The notes under the pieces were generated by a model. That model did no database searches. It saw only the letters and a list, made by a program, of their open reading frames with translations, and was not told the DNA's origin. This document shows, one piece after another, positions 1 through 9,420 of a stretch of 64,000 bases of DNA; within the stretch, counting starts at the first letter, position 1, and each line of letters begins with the position of its first letter. This stretch comes from Plasmopara viticola (lineage: Eukaryota > Oomycota > Peronosporomycetes > Peronosporales > Peronosporaceae). The position numbers and the translations under genes are program-made. Location: positions 248,001-312,000 of the forward strand of contig MBPM02000020.1 of the NCBI GenBank assembly GCA_001695595.3, read 5' to 3'.

Positions 1-375
1 TACAACCACAACATCACCTCTAACACTAACCCTTGATGTGTGCGCGTGTTTTCGGCCACCTTACGCCGCAAGGCACAAAACCAAGACGAAAATTGCATGC
101 TTGACTCGCTTTAAACACCTTCGTTAGTCTATCCGCTATCATCTCGTCCGTCGGCTTGTACTTAAGAATGATGCAGCCTTCTCTCACTTTTTTACAAAGG
201 AAAGGGTATTTGATATCGATATCATTGGTCCGCGCGCAAATGATCGGGCTCTTTGTCAACGCGATGCAGTCCTGGTCGTCCTGTTAGATCGCCGTTAGCC
301 TTTTCAATGCACAGACAATATTGTCCAGCAGCAGGCGCAGCTAGATCGCCTCTTGAAATGCCAAGTATAGCGCCA
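1..375 (-). mobile_element. Ty1/copia 3'-end remnant (RNase H tail, PPT and LTR stub)
   Basis: The minus strand at 26-259 encodes the C-terminal copia RNase H signature DIKYPFLCKKVREG followed by YKPTDEMIADRLTK, which is typical of the last part of copia Pol. Bases 1-25 match the LTR edge of the copia family seen at 12929-21335 (a CAGCATCACCTTCAACA-like end), and 26-375 align with the coding part of that family at about 13167-13540. The copy is cut by the window edge on the left. On the right it ends abruptly at about 375, where the ~100-bp satellite begins. It is a dead fragment. Confidence 0.8.
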
Positions 376-1566
376 CGGCAATAGATGTGTCCAATTTCTC
401 TATCTAGATGAAAATGAGCCACAAGTAAGCGTATAATTTCTCTTCGAAGCGCTGAGTTGCTGTACGGCCACTACACTCTGCCTACCTAGCAAGACGTACA
501 CGAACGTAAAAGAGCCACAACTAAGTGTATGATCATTCCTTTGAGACGATGAGACGTTGTGCGGTAACAATTGCTTCCTGTATATCAGTCTATACATGCC
601 CAGATGCAATAGCGCCACAACTTAACGTTTTATCACTTTTTAAAGCGCCGAGACGCTGTAGACATGCGGATGCAATAGAGTCACGTCTCAGTGTGCAATG
701 ATTCTTTTGGATCGCCAAGACACTGTACGGCCACTGATACGTCCTGTAAAAGAGCCACAATTAACCGTATAATCATTCCTTTGTAGCGCTGAGGCCTGTA
801 CGGCCCTAGTTGCGTTCTGTCTATCTACCTAGACATGCATGAGTCAATTAAGCCATCAATAAGCGTATAATTACTATTTTCAAGCGCCAAGATGCTGTAC
901 GACCACAGATCTGTTCTGTCTACCAATTCAGACGTGCACAAATGTAACAGAATCACAAATAATTGTATGATCATACTTTTGAAGCGCCGAGACGCTGTAC
1001 GGCCATAGATGCGTCCTGTCTGTCTGTCCAGAGATGCACGGAGGCAATCGAGCCACAACAAAAAGTATAGTCATTCCTACAAAGCGCCGGGACGCTGTAC
1101 GCCCTCCGATACATTCTTTCTATTTATATAGACATGCACAAACGCAATCCAGACACAACCCAGCGTACAATTACTATTTTGAAGTGCTGAGTAGCTGTAC
1201 GACCACAGATCTGTTCCGTCTACTATTCTAGACATGCACAAGCGCAACTAAATAATAACGACCCGTATAACCACCCCTTTAAGGCACTGAGGCACTTTGT
1301 GGCCACAGATACGTCTTTTCCATATACGCAGACGCAATCGATCCATAAGTTAGCGGATAATTACTCTTTGAAGTGACGAGACGCTGAACGGCCACAAATA
1401 CGTTCTGTCTATATGTGTAGACATGTACGGACGCAATAGAGCCATAATTGAGCGTATAATCTCTCTTTTCAAGCGCTAAGTTGCCTTGCAGATGCGAGCT
1501 GTCTATCAATCTAGACGTGCGCAAACGTAAGAGAGCCACATCTTAGTGTATAATCATTCTTTTGAA
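373..1566. repeat. Degenerate ~100-bp tandem repeat (satellite), about 12 units
   Basis: A motif close to GCGCCGAGACGCTGTACGGC recurs with starts near 449, 543, 643, 711, 786, 883, 982, 1083, 1182, 1282, 1371 and 1471. Most spacings are 94-101 bp, and two or three units are shortened. Each unit runs through TAGACATGCACAAACGCAA, then GAGCCACAA, then GCGTATAATCATTCTTTTGA. A truncated first unit starts near 373. Units are diverged from each other, so the array is old. The small ORFs inside it are by-products of the repeat. It lies directly against the broken end of the copia fragment. Confidence 0.85.
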
Positions 1567-3299
1567 GCTTTAAAAAATCGTGCAAAATACGGCATTTGCA
1601 AATTGAAAGGAAAACATACTTGCAACATTTCCAGTGAAATGAATCATACACTATTCGTTAACTAGAGCAGCTGATTCTAGCTATATTTTACAGGCAAAAG
1701 GCACTCATTCTACTTCGAAAGAGAGAGCCGCAGAGCTAGGCTGGCCTATAAAAAGACAAGGGTTTTCAGCGAGAATGACAATTTACAATTGCTGCATCTG
1801 CCATAAAGATTCTGCCGTCAGCTTCATCGCATGCCCACCAGAGGAAATTGTCTGATGATCCGCTTCTGTTTTCACCAGAAGTGATCTGCCGCTTTTGGAT
1901 GCAAGTAATTACTACTTAAGAGATTTTAGATGGAAAAAATACAGAGCCGGCAACACATCATCAAAAAGAAAATTGAACCAGCTCCACACCCAGCATATTG
2001 CATATAAAGCAAAAACCGGTTGTCCGTTCTTCATATGAGGGGTTGGGCCTGACGAGCCAAGCCAACCTTTTTATGTCGTAAGAGCACGAGGCGCAGTCAC
2101 AGCGAATAATTCAGTCTTAATCAAATCCACGGGCAATCTACAAGCTTGTGCCCACGAGCCGGCTGTGGTCGCTCAATAGGTTTCGTCAGGTACCACTTGA
2201 TACATACGGCATCGGACGCCGGTCTCGACGAGCGTCTAGCACGAGGCACACACAGCTCTACAAGGAGATTGTAAGCATTGAAGACATTCATTTGTGTGGA
2301 ATGCTGTGCGCATTTGACGGCTCAAAAAAGCGGAGGCTTGGTGTCTGCATAATGTCTGAGGGTGACAAAAGGCTCTCAAAGCGTTGAGAATAGAAGTGTA
2401 AGAAGCTGAGCTCTCTGCTTATACTTGCATCTGCCATCACAAAGGCTGAAGAAGGAGCCGATCGACGAGCTCCCTTGACTAAAGATTTGTCATCGACCTT
2501 TCGCGCTGCAAGCTATGATCCGCAACGTACACTGGATCCAGCACATATAGCTTTCTTGTTGTTGATGATCTGCCCATCTGTCTTGGCTTGCTTGAACAAC
2601 TTACCCGGTGTGTGAGATCTTTTTACTACTTAGCACCCCCAGGTACCACATTTAGCGTCATTGAGATGTCAACAAGAGCAAATTTGTCAGAACCTTAAGC
2701 TTACGACCACGGCAGTATTTCTTTAACGAAAGTCGCACATATCATTGGTGTGACCCTTTCATTTACTAATCAAACTTTCTTTCGATATAGGCATGAAGGC
2801 AGATCTAGGAAACCTCGGCTCGTCCAAACCTGATATTTTCTCAGCGCTTCGAGTAACAATTTTTAAGGCTTGATAAAATTGTATTGCTGATAAATGAGGC
2901 TGCGGAACTTCTCCATCATAATTTACCGGTGTCAAGGACCTCATCGCAGCCTCGGCATACAAAGCACTATCGATCAAAATAATTATCTCTTTTGCCGCAG
3001 CCCAAATGGCCAACCCTATATTGTGATAGTAGCGCGCTTTGCATTGAGAGCACATGTGATACGGACTTCTCGCTGAATGACCTTAATCTAATCATGTCCC
3101 TTTGTCATCAAATTTGATACGTTTTTAATCCGTGGCCAAGTCACGGCGCACCGTCAAATATCGCTCAAATCTACTTCTTAAGTGGGCAGCAATATGGCTT
3201 AGAGTTTGCACTGTAGAACACGTCTCATTACCTTCGACATGACCGACCTTTGACAATTTGAAAGTCCGGTCTGAGGTGCTTCAAGGGTAGTTATATGGC
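1567..3299. other. No recognisable gene
   Basis: This is AT-rich unique sequence with short open frames only. The longest, 2759-3055 on the minus strand (98 codons), has no motif I recognise. It lies downstream, in element orientation, of the gypsy RT relic at 3300-3700, so it may be a decayed part of that element, but nothing in it proves this. Confidence 0.5.
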
Positions 3300-3700
3300 A
3301 CTGAAATCATTCCAGATGCAGCACATGGAACACCCTGCAATTGAACGTGGACGCGTTTTTTAAGCATTGCGTCATCAGTAGAGCATTCCACTGGAAAATT
3401 AATGCCGTTAGCAGAATGTTGTTGGGCCTCATCTGTATCGGATCAAACTCGTCGATCAAATCGACGCCACTCAAGATAGTACGGCCAGTCATGGAGCCGA
3501 AGACTTTGTCTCATGGAGATGTCAAAGTTTGCGCTGGAATGTTGACGTCGTCCGGCTTGCTAAAAGCACGACAGCGCACCAATTTCTCGCGATCTTTTTC
3601 TTACATAGAAGGCTGAACTTGAGTGCAGAGGAATGCTCACGAGCACATGACCCGCTTGGCTGCACTTCTTGAAGGATTGCTTTGACCTGGTGCCGAGGAA
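3300..3700 (-). mobile_element. Ty3/gypsy reverse-transcriptase remnant
   Basis: Read on the minus strand, two frames together carry the expected order of a gypsy RT N-terminal half. An AGHVLVSIPLHSSSAFYVRK segment (about 3600-3670) corresponds to the conserved stretch before the palm. After a frameshift come TGRTILSGVDLIDEFDPIQM and TQCLKNASTFNCRV (3307-3492), matching the S-x-ID-L...QI-M and GL-x-NAP-x-TF motifs. Frameshifts and stops make it non-functional. No LTR or target duplication was recognised. Confidence 0.75.
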
Positions 3701-4502
3701 GAGAAAAGCGTCAATAATTCGAGGCAAAAGCAAGACAGCTTTCGTGATCAGCATCTCTATCAGCTAAAATTTTGGCTGGAATCCTTTCAAAGAAGATGTT
3801 GCAAACTTGCGGACAATGTCGCTCACTGTGTTTACAGTGTTTCCTATGCTTGATTCGCGAAGCGCTTTTTTCGCCTCAGTAATCAAACACACTTGCTCTT
3901 GTCTGTAATCTATAAGGAAACACTTCCAGGAAATAATTAGAAGATGCGCGAGCGACGTGATTCGCTTGCTTTTGTGTCTACTAGCAGCTGGCCTTGAATT
4001 GCCATTGTGTCACTTCTTCTTCTTCTGGCTCGAGTCTATGTTCGATCCCAATGGATCGCTATCAGTGGACGAGAAATTGATCCCTTTAAAAACCTTTGTC
4101 GACCGTGTCGATAGCGTGCGTGTGCTCCTCGTGGACGTAAAAGAAAAATCCTGCTCGATTTCGGTGCTATGTCGGAGCAAATGCTCGACCGCAATCTCCA
4201 GACAGAAATCCCTGCTCGACTGCCATATGCTCAGTCGAGTGTAACTTTTCGACCGTCGTGCTTGATGGTTTGACTACTGCCTTACGAATTAATATGTTGC
4301 CCTTTTTTAGCCATATGCTTACAATTGGTACCAAGCAAATTATGATCCGCAAGTCGTATTCTCTATGTGATATAAACAGAAATTTTACTCAAGAGCCACC
4401 GCTCTGACACAAAGTTGCTTACGAACCACAGCGTATAGCGTTTCTTGGAGTTTTTAGAGCTAAAGCTAGTCCGCAACCGACCCAGAAATAAAGTGAAAGT
4501 AA
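3701..4502. other. No supported gene between the gypsy relic and tRNA-Ser
   Basis: One plus-strand frame (3957-4244, 95 codons) starts with a hydrophobic stretch but has no recognised domain, intron signals or homology cue. I do not call it a gene. The 20 bases just right of the window's tRNA 3' end on the minus strand contain only short T runs, so the Pol III terminator is weak or lies further on. Confidence 0.4.
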
Positions 4503-4583
4503 CGACAGCTGTGAGGTTTGAACTCACGCGGGTTGCCCCAATGGATTTCAAGTCCATCGCCTTAACCACTCGGCCAAGCTGTC
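4503..4583 (-). tRNA. tRNA-Ser(UGA)
   Basis: The minus strand folds as a class II tRNA. The acceptor 5' GACAGCT (4583-4577) pairs perfectly with 3' AGCTGTC (4510-4504), and discriminator G is at 4503. The D-arm box is TGGCCGAGTGGTTAAGGC. The anticodon stem ATGGA/TCCAT carries loop CTTGAAA, giving anticodon TGA (4548-4550). There is a long variable arm and a T-arm GTGAG-TTCAAAC-CTCAC. Length is 81 nt with no intron, and the A and B boxes are intact. The first 16 nt of the gene are duplicated at 9405-9420, because a retroelement inserted exactly at its 5' boundary and displaced its native upstream flank by about 4.8 kb. Confidence 0.95.
4568..4583. repeat. Target-site duplication, left copy (inside tRNA-Ser)
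   Basis: ACTCGGCCAAGCTGTC occurs here as the first 16 nt of the tRNA gene (read on the minus strand), and again at 9405-9420. Identity is 16/16, and the bases on both sides differ, so the repeat is exactly 16 bp. It brackets the LINE-type element. Confidence 0.85.
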
Positions 4584-4845
4584 ACTTCTCAATTTGTGTT
4601 TTCGTGCTCAACTTAACCAAGTCAAGTTTCGAAGTATCCAGTTTCTCAAGCACCCAAGCAAACCTTTCCCCCAATGGACACCGAAGCCAGTTGCCCTTTC
4701 TAAGAGTCAGCGCAAGCTGATTGTGAGATGGGTGAGCTGATTCTACGCCCATCCTCCCTCGCACGTACCCACGACTCATCGCCTTTAGAAGGTTCCGCAA
4801 CCCTATCAAGCGACAGTTCAGCTGGGTACGTACCCAACAACCCAG

Positions 4846-6987
4846 ATGCCGGTGGGATTCCCGGTTCCATCGAAGCTTCGTGTTTATGCACGGATCAGTG
4901 TAGTAACGCTGGTTCTGTGTCGCAAGACTCGCGCGAATCAAGTGATGGCATGGTCGTGCAGCTGCGTGTCCCGCGCTACGCACAAGCCACCTGCTTCGCA
5001 AGATTTTGTGGAAGATGTGCAGCCCAACAGCGACACATGCCAATATACGTCACCAACTGACGCCAGTGCTCCCCCGCAAACCGCAGCAACTCGCACGCGT
5101 TCGACTGCAAGCGCACCAACGCGCACACCAACGCTTCGTGCCCTGCTTCAACGTTCTACGGAGATCCGCCGCGACAACGTTAAGGCCCCCGCCCCGCCGC
5201 GTGTCGAGATGCCCCGCCCCAAGGCGATGGACATCGAAACCATCGATGCTCTTTATGACGCCGGAGGCGATTGGAACCAACTCGCCGCCTCGATTGACCG
5301 AGCTCGTCCATACGCGCTGCCTCGTGCACGCTATGTAATGGTCATCGAGACTGGACACGCCTTCCAGCGCACTGCACCAAGCAAAATCCTCGCGTCGTTG
5401 CTCAAGGACCAGGGCAACCCTGTCGTACAACAGCAGATCGACCAGCAGCAACTAGGTCAGCTGACCAAAGCTCCCGGCGGCAACATCCGCGTCAAGGTGA
5501 AGACGAAAGAAGCCTGCCAGAGTCTTGCTGGCCAGGAAGTCAAGATCCTCGGAGGCAGGTACCGATTCGGCGGGTTCGACATCCTTGCCGACCGCTTCTT
5601 TATTGATGTGTCAAGTGTCGACAGTGACTTCGATGCTGATCTCATGTTGAAACGCTTCTTCGAGCTCGGTACGCAGCCGATCTACGGCACGTTCCGCGAT
5701 GTAAATCTGGACGCGGTAATCATCACCGCCACTTGGCGTGTGTACTTTCGCTCTGGCCATTGCCCTCCGGAGCTCGTGATAAGTGGTACTGTGTGCGACC
5801 AGCTCGTTTTTGCTGGACGCATTTACCCAGTACACACGAAAAACGCTCCGTTTCCAACCCAACGCATGTCGTTCGGTCAACGCTTGATCCACGCGCTCAA
5901 CTTAGCTGGAGACGGTGGTCCATCCTCCAACACTAGCCAAAGCAGGCCAGATAAATGCCCGTCGCAGCCATCTTATGCTGCTGTGGTACGTCGTGGCGTG
6001 CAGGAAACGTCGCTTCAACGATCGATCCGTGAAGACTCTGCCACGACCACTGCTATCGTTGCAGCACCGACTGATACCTTAGAGCCTAGTGAGCTGTCCC
6101 TAAGCACTGCAGGCTCCCATGTCGTGTCGCCACCAAGCAGCCCGACATCGTCTCCGTTGCTCTTACTCTCACCGCCACCGACTGCCCAATCTGAGTTGGT
6201 GCCCAGGGTCGGTGGCAAACGCAAAGGCAAATGTTCTCGTGCTGATGGAGACTTTGCCAATATGCTGATGAAATCTCGTCCGAAACTTCTCACCGGCGTC
6301 ACGACAAGCAACTATTTCGACGTACTCAGCAATGTCGAGGTCGAGTTTGACTGCTGCCCAGCGACGCTTGATGAGGTCGAGATCCCACGGTTTCAAATTG
6401 TGCCACGCAAGATGCAGGCGCCGCACAACCTGACTGACAGCAAAGAAGCCAGTCACTTTCTGACCAAGCACCACACCAGAGTGGTGAAAACCAAAGAGCC
6501 TACTCCAATCGAAGAAATTGTCAGCGAGATGGAGGCTACTGAACAGACAGCCGATCTCCAGCTGCTTCCAGATCGCTTGGCCGCCGCCGACACCATGGTG
6601 AGTGGCCTTCGCAAGTCGCTTCGCACGACGAACAACCCCGACACGCTGACGTTCATGGGGTCCGTTAAAGCTCCAATGGCGTTTAACACCGCGCTCTTGC
6701 GTGAGATGCGTGAGCTGAGCCCCAGCGTCACCGAGCTGGCCCAGCTTCACATGATCAATCGCATCTTGAGCGCGACCGACAACACCGAAACCAACACGTT
6801 CGCTCGCAAGTGGGCCAAGTATCTCGGCACCAAGGTGCCTAAGACGCGTGACGGTGTATTCCGATGCGTTGCCCAGTGGTGGAACAACCCGGACTCACCA
6901 ACTATTGTGCGTGCGACTAGGGCGTTGTCCCTCTTTGAGTTGCTGGTGATGTGCACAGCGCCCCATATCTTTGAAAAGGACTACTAG
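4846..6987 (+). CDS. LINE ORF1 protein (Gag-like, putative nucleic-acid binding)
   Basis: This is an open frame of 713 codons ending TAG. The genuine start may be an internal Met, for example at 5209 (MPRPKAMDIETIDALYDAGG), because the N-terminal part also reads openly in other frames. It lies first in a two-ORF non-LTR element, 278 bp before ORF2. Residues about 165-330 look like a folded globular domain with alternating hydrophobic strands. This is followed by a Ser/Pro-rich linker (residues about 350-450) and a charged C-terminal part. No CCHC zinc knuckle is visible. By analogy with LINE ORF1 proteins it would coat the element RNA; this role is inferred from position only. The frame is intact, in contrast to ORF2. 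Confidence 0.6.
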   Translation: MPVGFPVPSKLRVYARISVVTLVLCRKTRANQVMAWSCSCVSRATHKPPASQDFVEDVQPNSDTCQYTSPTDASAPPQTAATRTRSTASAPTRTPTLRALLQRSTEIRRDNVKAPAPPRVEMPRPKAMDIETIDALYDAGGDWNQLAASIDRARPYALPRARYVMVIETGHAFQRTAPSKILASLLKDQGNPVVQQQIDQQQLGQLTKAPGGNIRVKVKTKEACQSLAGQEVKILGGRYRFGGFDILADRFFIDVSSVDSDFDADLMLKRFFELGTQPIYGTFRDVNLDAVIITATWRVYFRSGHCPPELVISGTVCDQLVFAGRIYPVHTKNAPFPTQRMSFGQRLIHALNLAGDGGPSSNTSQSRPDKCPSQPSYAAVVRRGVQETSLQRSIREDSATTTAIVAAPTDTLEPSELSLSTAGSHVVSPPSSPTSSPLLLLSPPPTAQSELVPRVGGKRKGKCSRADGDFANMLMKSRPKLLTGVTTSNYFDVLSNVEVEFDCCPATLDEVEIPRFQIVPRKMQAPHNLTDSKEASHFLTKHHTRVVKTKEPTPIEEIVSEMEATEQTADLQLLPDRLAAADTMVSGLRKSLRTTNNPDTLTFMGSVKAPMAFNTALLREMRELSPSVTELAQLHMINRILSATDNTETNTFARKWAKYLGTKVPKTRDGVFRCVAQWWNNPDSPTIVRATRALSLFELLVMCTAPHIFEKDY

Positions 6988-7264
6988 CTCCAGCGTCTGA
7001 CCGGGTGGTCGGTGCCTTGGATACCAGCGCACAACCGACGTCTTCTTCACCCCAATATGTTGTTGGTCCTGCTTCGCTCCGAGATCGGCACACACTGCTT
7101 CAAGATTTGGGAAGCAGTCCAGTGGCAAGGGGATATACTTGAAGACCTCGAGTACCTTCGTGACTGCGGCCATTACTTCCCAGAGAACGCGGATGTGCTC
7201 CAGCTCCAGCAAGTCGACGGTCAGTCTGTGCTTGTGACTGGACCGCTCGCCTTAAGGTGCTAAG

Positions 7265-8499
7265 GTGGTCCCACGCGTGGACGCACCCGAGGTCTCGTGG
7301 CAAGAAGTCAGCTTGCTGACCGTTAATACCAACGGGATCAAGAAAAACGGACACCTACTAATCAAGAACTTGCTCGAGAAGCACAGCCTCTCTTGCATCC
7401 AGGAGACCAAATTCCGCGATTGCCACCATCTTGACACCTTGAAATTTAACTTCAGGCCCGTTTCAAGCACACGCTATTCGTCAGCGACCCTGGTGCAGTC
7501 AGTGCCACACAGACAACACACCGATCTGGCGGAGTGCTCACTGTGCTTCGCTACGACTTTCCAGGCTTCGATGCGGCCGAAGAGCTTCGCGAGCTGACTG
7601 TCCCGGGACGCTATCTAGTTGTTCGATTGGTGGTCGTCAGTGCACCTGTGTACATCCACAATGTGTACTCGCCGGCGGACGACCACGAAAAAGCTGTGTT
7701 CTTCAACCATCTTCCAGTGGACCGCTTTGAGGACAATGCAACGCACATAGTCCTCGGCGATTTGAACACGCCGCTGAACCCCAGCCTCGACTCATTTCAG
7801 CCACGCTTGCTTGCTCGCCCGGGCCGCAGCGCTTGTATGAGCTGGATGAGCCAGCTAGGTGTCGTAGATGCCTGGCGGATCCACCACCAAGACGAGCGCA
7901 TATACACTGGCCCCCAGCCGAGGCAGAACCGACTTGACTATGCTATGTTGTCGGAAGACTTCTGCAACGCGTTGTACGGCGACTCTAAGTACTTTGAGCC
8001 CAAAGGTGCTGGTGACCACCTGGCGCACACAGTAACCTTGCTCTCGGTGTCTCAGCTCCACGGATATGGCTACTGGCGCTTTCCGGCGTATCTTCTTGAG
8101 TACTCCGATGTTGTCGATGCCATCTGTGGTGAAGCCCGACAGGTGCTCGAGAACCTCCAGGCTGCATCGAACCCAGGCAAAGTCTGGGGACAGTGGAAGA
8201 AATTTATGCGGCGCCAGCTACACGCCGTCCAACGTAAGCTACGCAGCCAAAACGACGTCGCCATTACAGCCGCACAAATCACGCTAGACCAAGCAGCAAT
8301 GCGGTACCATAACAAGCGAGACGCAACCTCCCAAGTAGCCACCACTCCACTTCCAACCGTTGTTTCCTCCGGCGGACTCGATTCGGCTTCAAAAGTATAC
8401 CTGGCGTGCCAAAATCGTGGTTTATTCGTGATACTTTATATGACTTCTCACAAAAAATCATTTCCTGAACTAATCGAATTGGACGTGGATAAAGTCTGA
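7265..8499 (+). pseudogene. LINE ORF2 fragment: apurinic-type endonuclease domain, frameshifted, RT missing
   Basis: The first frame (7265-about 7465) gives the endonuclease start LLTVNTNGIKKNG and the catalytic CIQETKFRD. A frameshift near 7460-7530 moves reading to the 7534-8499 frame. That frame continues with YIHNVYSPADD, the VLGDLNTPLNP motif (GDxN), RLDYAML, and GDHLAHTV in place of the usual SDH-x-P/L. Together these are the endonuclease/exonuclease/phosphatase fold of a LINE endonuclease. After residue about 290 of the second frame the sequence turns unrelated and no RT motif follows. The product would nick target DNA in an intact element. Here it is broken by one frameshift and a deletion of the whole RT part. 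Confidence 0.8.
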
Positions 8500-8639
8500 C
8501 AGGTCAGACTATCAATTTCAAAGTGATCGATTTTCGGAGGAAACAAGTTATGAGAGGTGATTTTGCGCTTCAGACTACACGTCCTCATTTTCCAATTTTC
8601 TTCCAAGTGCCCAAGTCAAGCCAACCAATCCAGGGTAGC

Positions 8640-8663
8640 CCCAACCAGAATCAGAACCAGAAT

Positions 8664-8694
<31 letters not shown>

Positions 8695-8708
8695 GGAACC
8701 AGAGCCAT

Positions 8709-8743
<35 letters not shown>

Positions 8744-8775
8744 ATACCAGAACCAAAACCAGAACCAGAACTAAA
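8640..8775. repeat. Hexanucleotide repeat (CCAGAA)n with variants
   Basis: About 22 tandem units of AACCAG / AATCAG / AACCGG cover 136 bp. In plus frames they read as poly(Asn-Gln) or poly(Thr-Arg), and on the minus strand as poly(Gly-Ser) or poly(Leu-Val). Several forced ORFs here are artefacts of the repeat. Confidence 0.9.
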
Positions 8776-8825
8776 ACCAGCGTCTCCCCAGGAGTTCTCA
8801 ACCAAGACGACTGGACCGAGGTCTA

Positions 8826-9030
8826 AGACTAGACGGTCGTCGCCAGGGCCCGAAAGGGTGACGGGCGGCCTGAGCCTGACTCTCGATCCAGTTGCTACAG
8901 TAGAGGACCCTGTGGTCGAGGCGCTGCATAAGGGCTGCGCGTCCGAGGAGTGAGCCTTCGCTTCTCCGCTTCGGTTTCGGAGACTAGAGGGTCGTCGCCA
9001 GGGCCCGAAAGGGCGACGGGCGGCTCGAGC
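8826..9030. repeat. Two direct copies of a ~45-bp GC-rich block
   Basis: The block containing GTCGTCGCCAGGGCCCGAAA followed by GGGTGACGGGCGGC (8830-8872) recurs as the same sequence with two or three changes at about 8988-9030, 157 bp apart. It lies inside the LINE-type element downstream of the hexamer array. Its function is unknown. It may be duplicated 3' UTR or captured sequence. Confidence 0.75.
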
Positions 9031-9404
9031 CCGAATTCTGTTGTGGATATAGCGGTTGACCGCTCTAAGCCAGCGTGTCTGCATTTGACCGAGAGCTGGA
9101 ACACCGGCTTCGCCTCCCGCAACGACGGACAAGGCTTTGAACTGTACATGGGAGGCCAATACTTTGCTGGGAAGATCAACAATTACGTCCAAGTGGATAT
9201 CCGCGAAACCAGCAGAATTACTAGTCCCGGCGAGAGCTTGTGAATTTAAATCAATCAGTTCTATCCGGCCAAACAAAGTGCTTGTCACACCAAACGATAA
9301 GAAGACCACCTCAAGTTAATCTGTAGACAGGTAGTAGATTGTTATTATTATTCGACGTAGGCATAAAGAAGTGTAAGTCGTATTAAGTAATACAGACTAC
9401 TTGA

Positions 9405-9420
9405 ACTCGGCCAAGCTGTC
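9405..9420. repeat. Target-site duplication, right copy
   Basis: Exact 16/16 copy of 4568-4583 (ACTCGGCCAAGCTGTC). It marks the 3' boundary of the retroelement. Sequence from 9421 rightwards should be the original 5' flank of tRNA-Ser. Confidence 0.85.

Larger units (their letters stand above)
4584..9404 (+). mobile_element. Non-LTR (LINE-type) retroelement, internally deleted, inserted at the tRNA-Ser 5' end
   Basis: The segment between the two 16-bp duplications carries an ORF1 (to 6987) and an endonuclease-type ORF2 start (7265-8499) on the plus strand, which is the order of a two-ORF LINE. The reverse-transcriptase domain is absent. After about 8390 the coding homology stops and is replaced by a hexamer repeat and GC-rich duplicated sequence. 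The copy is therefore non-autonomous. The 3' end (about 9300-9404) has no poly(A), only ATT-rich sequence. Base composition is clearly more GC-rich than the flanks. The insertion point exactly at the mature tRNA 5' end suggests target preference, but one copy cannot prove it. Confidence 0.8.
8500..9404. other. 3' part of the LINE-type element, non-coding or unassigned
   Basis: It starts with an 8-bp inverted repeat (AGTCTGAC at 8493-8500 / GTCAGACT at 8503-8510), then holds the hexamer array and a duplicated GC-rich block. An open plus frame 8950-9243 and a minus frame 8575-9309 cross it, but neither shows a domain I recognise. The minus frame is dominated by Gly-Ser repeats generated by the hexamer. 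I see no support for a real gene. Confidence 0.45.

Noticed and set aside
373..1566. Regular spacing resembling a CRISPR array
   Set aside because: Units are ~100 bp and similar along their whole length, with no short identical repeats separated by unique spacers. The context is eukaryotic.
2759..3055. 98-codon minus ORF as part of the gypsy element
   Set aside because: No RNase H or integrase motif could be recognised, so it was left unassigned.
3957..4244. 95-codon ORF with hydrophobic start as a secreted effector candidate
   Set aside because: No RXLR/dEER or Cys pattern. The hydrophobic stretch ends in repeated Phe, unlike a cleavable signal peptide.
4582..5043. Minus-strand ORF of 153 codons next to the tRNA
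   Set aside because: It is antisense to the 5' end of the LINE, without a domain, and its tail runs into the tRNA gene.
8523..8774. Plus-strand poly(Asn-Gln) ORF that could suggest a prion-like protein
   Set aside because: It is just the hexamer array in one frame. No upstream gene context supports translation.
8575..9309. Minus-strand ORF of 244 codons with a Gly-Ser repeat tail
   Set aside because: The repeat part is a by-product of the CCAGAA array. The rest has no domain and lies inside a retroelement of the opposite strand.
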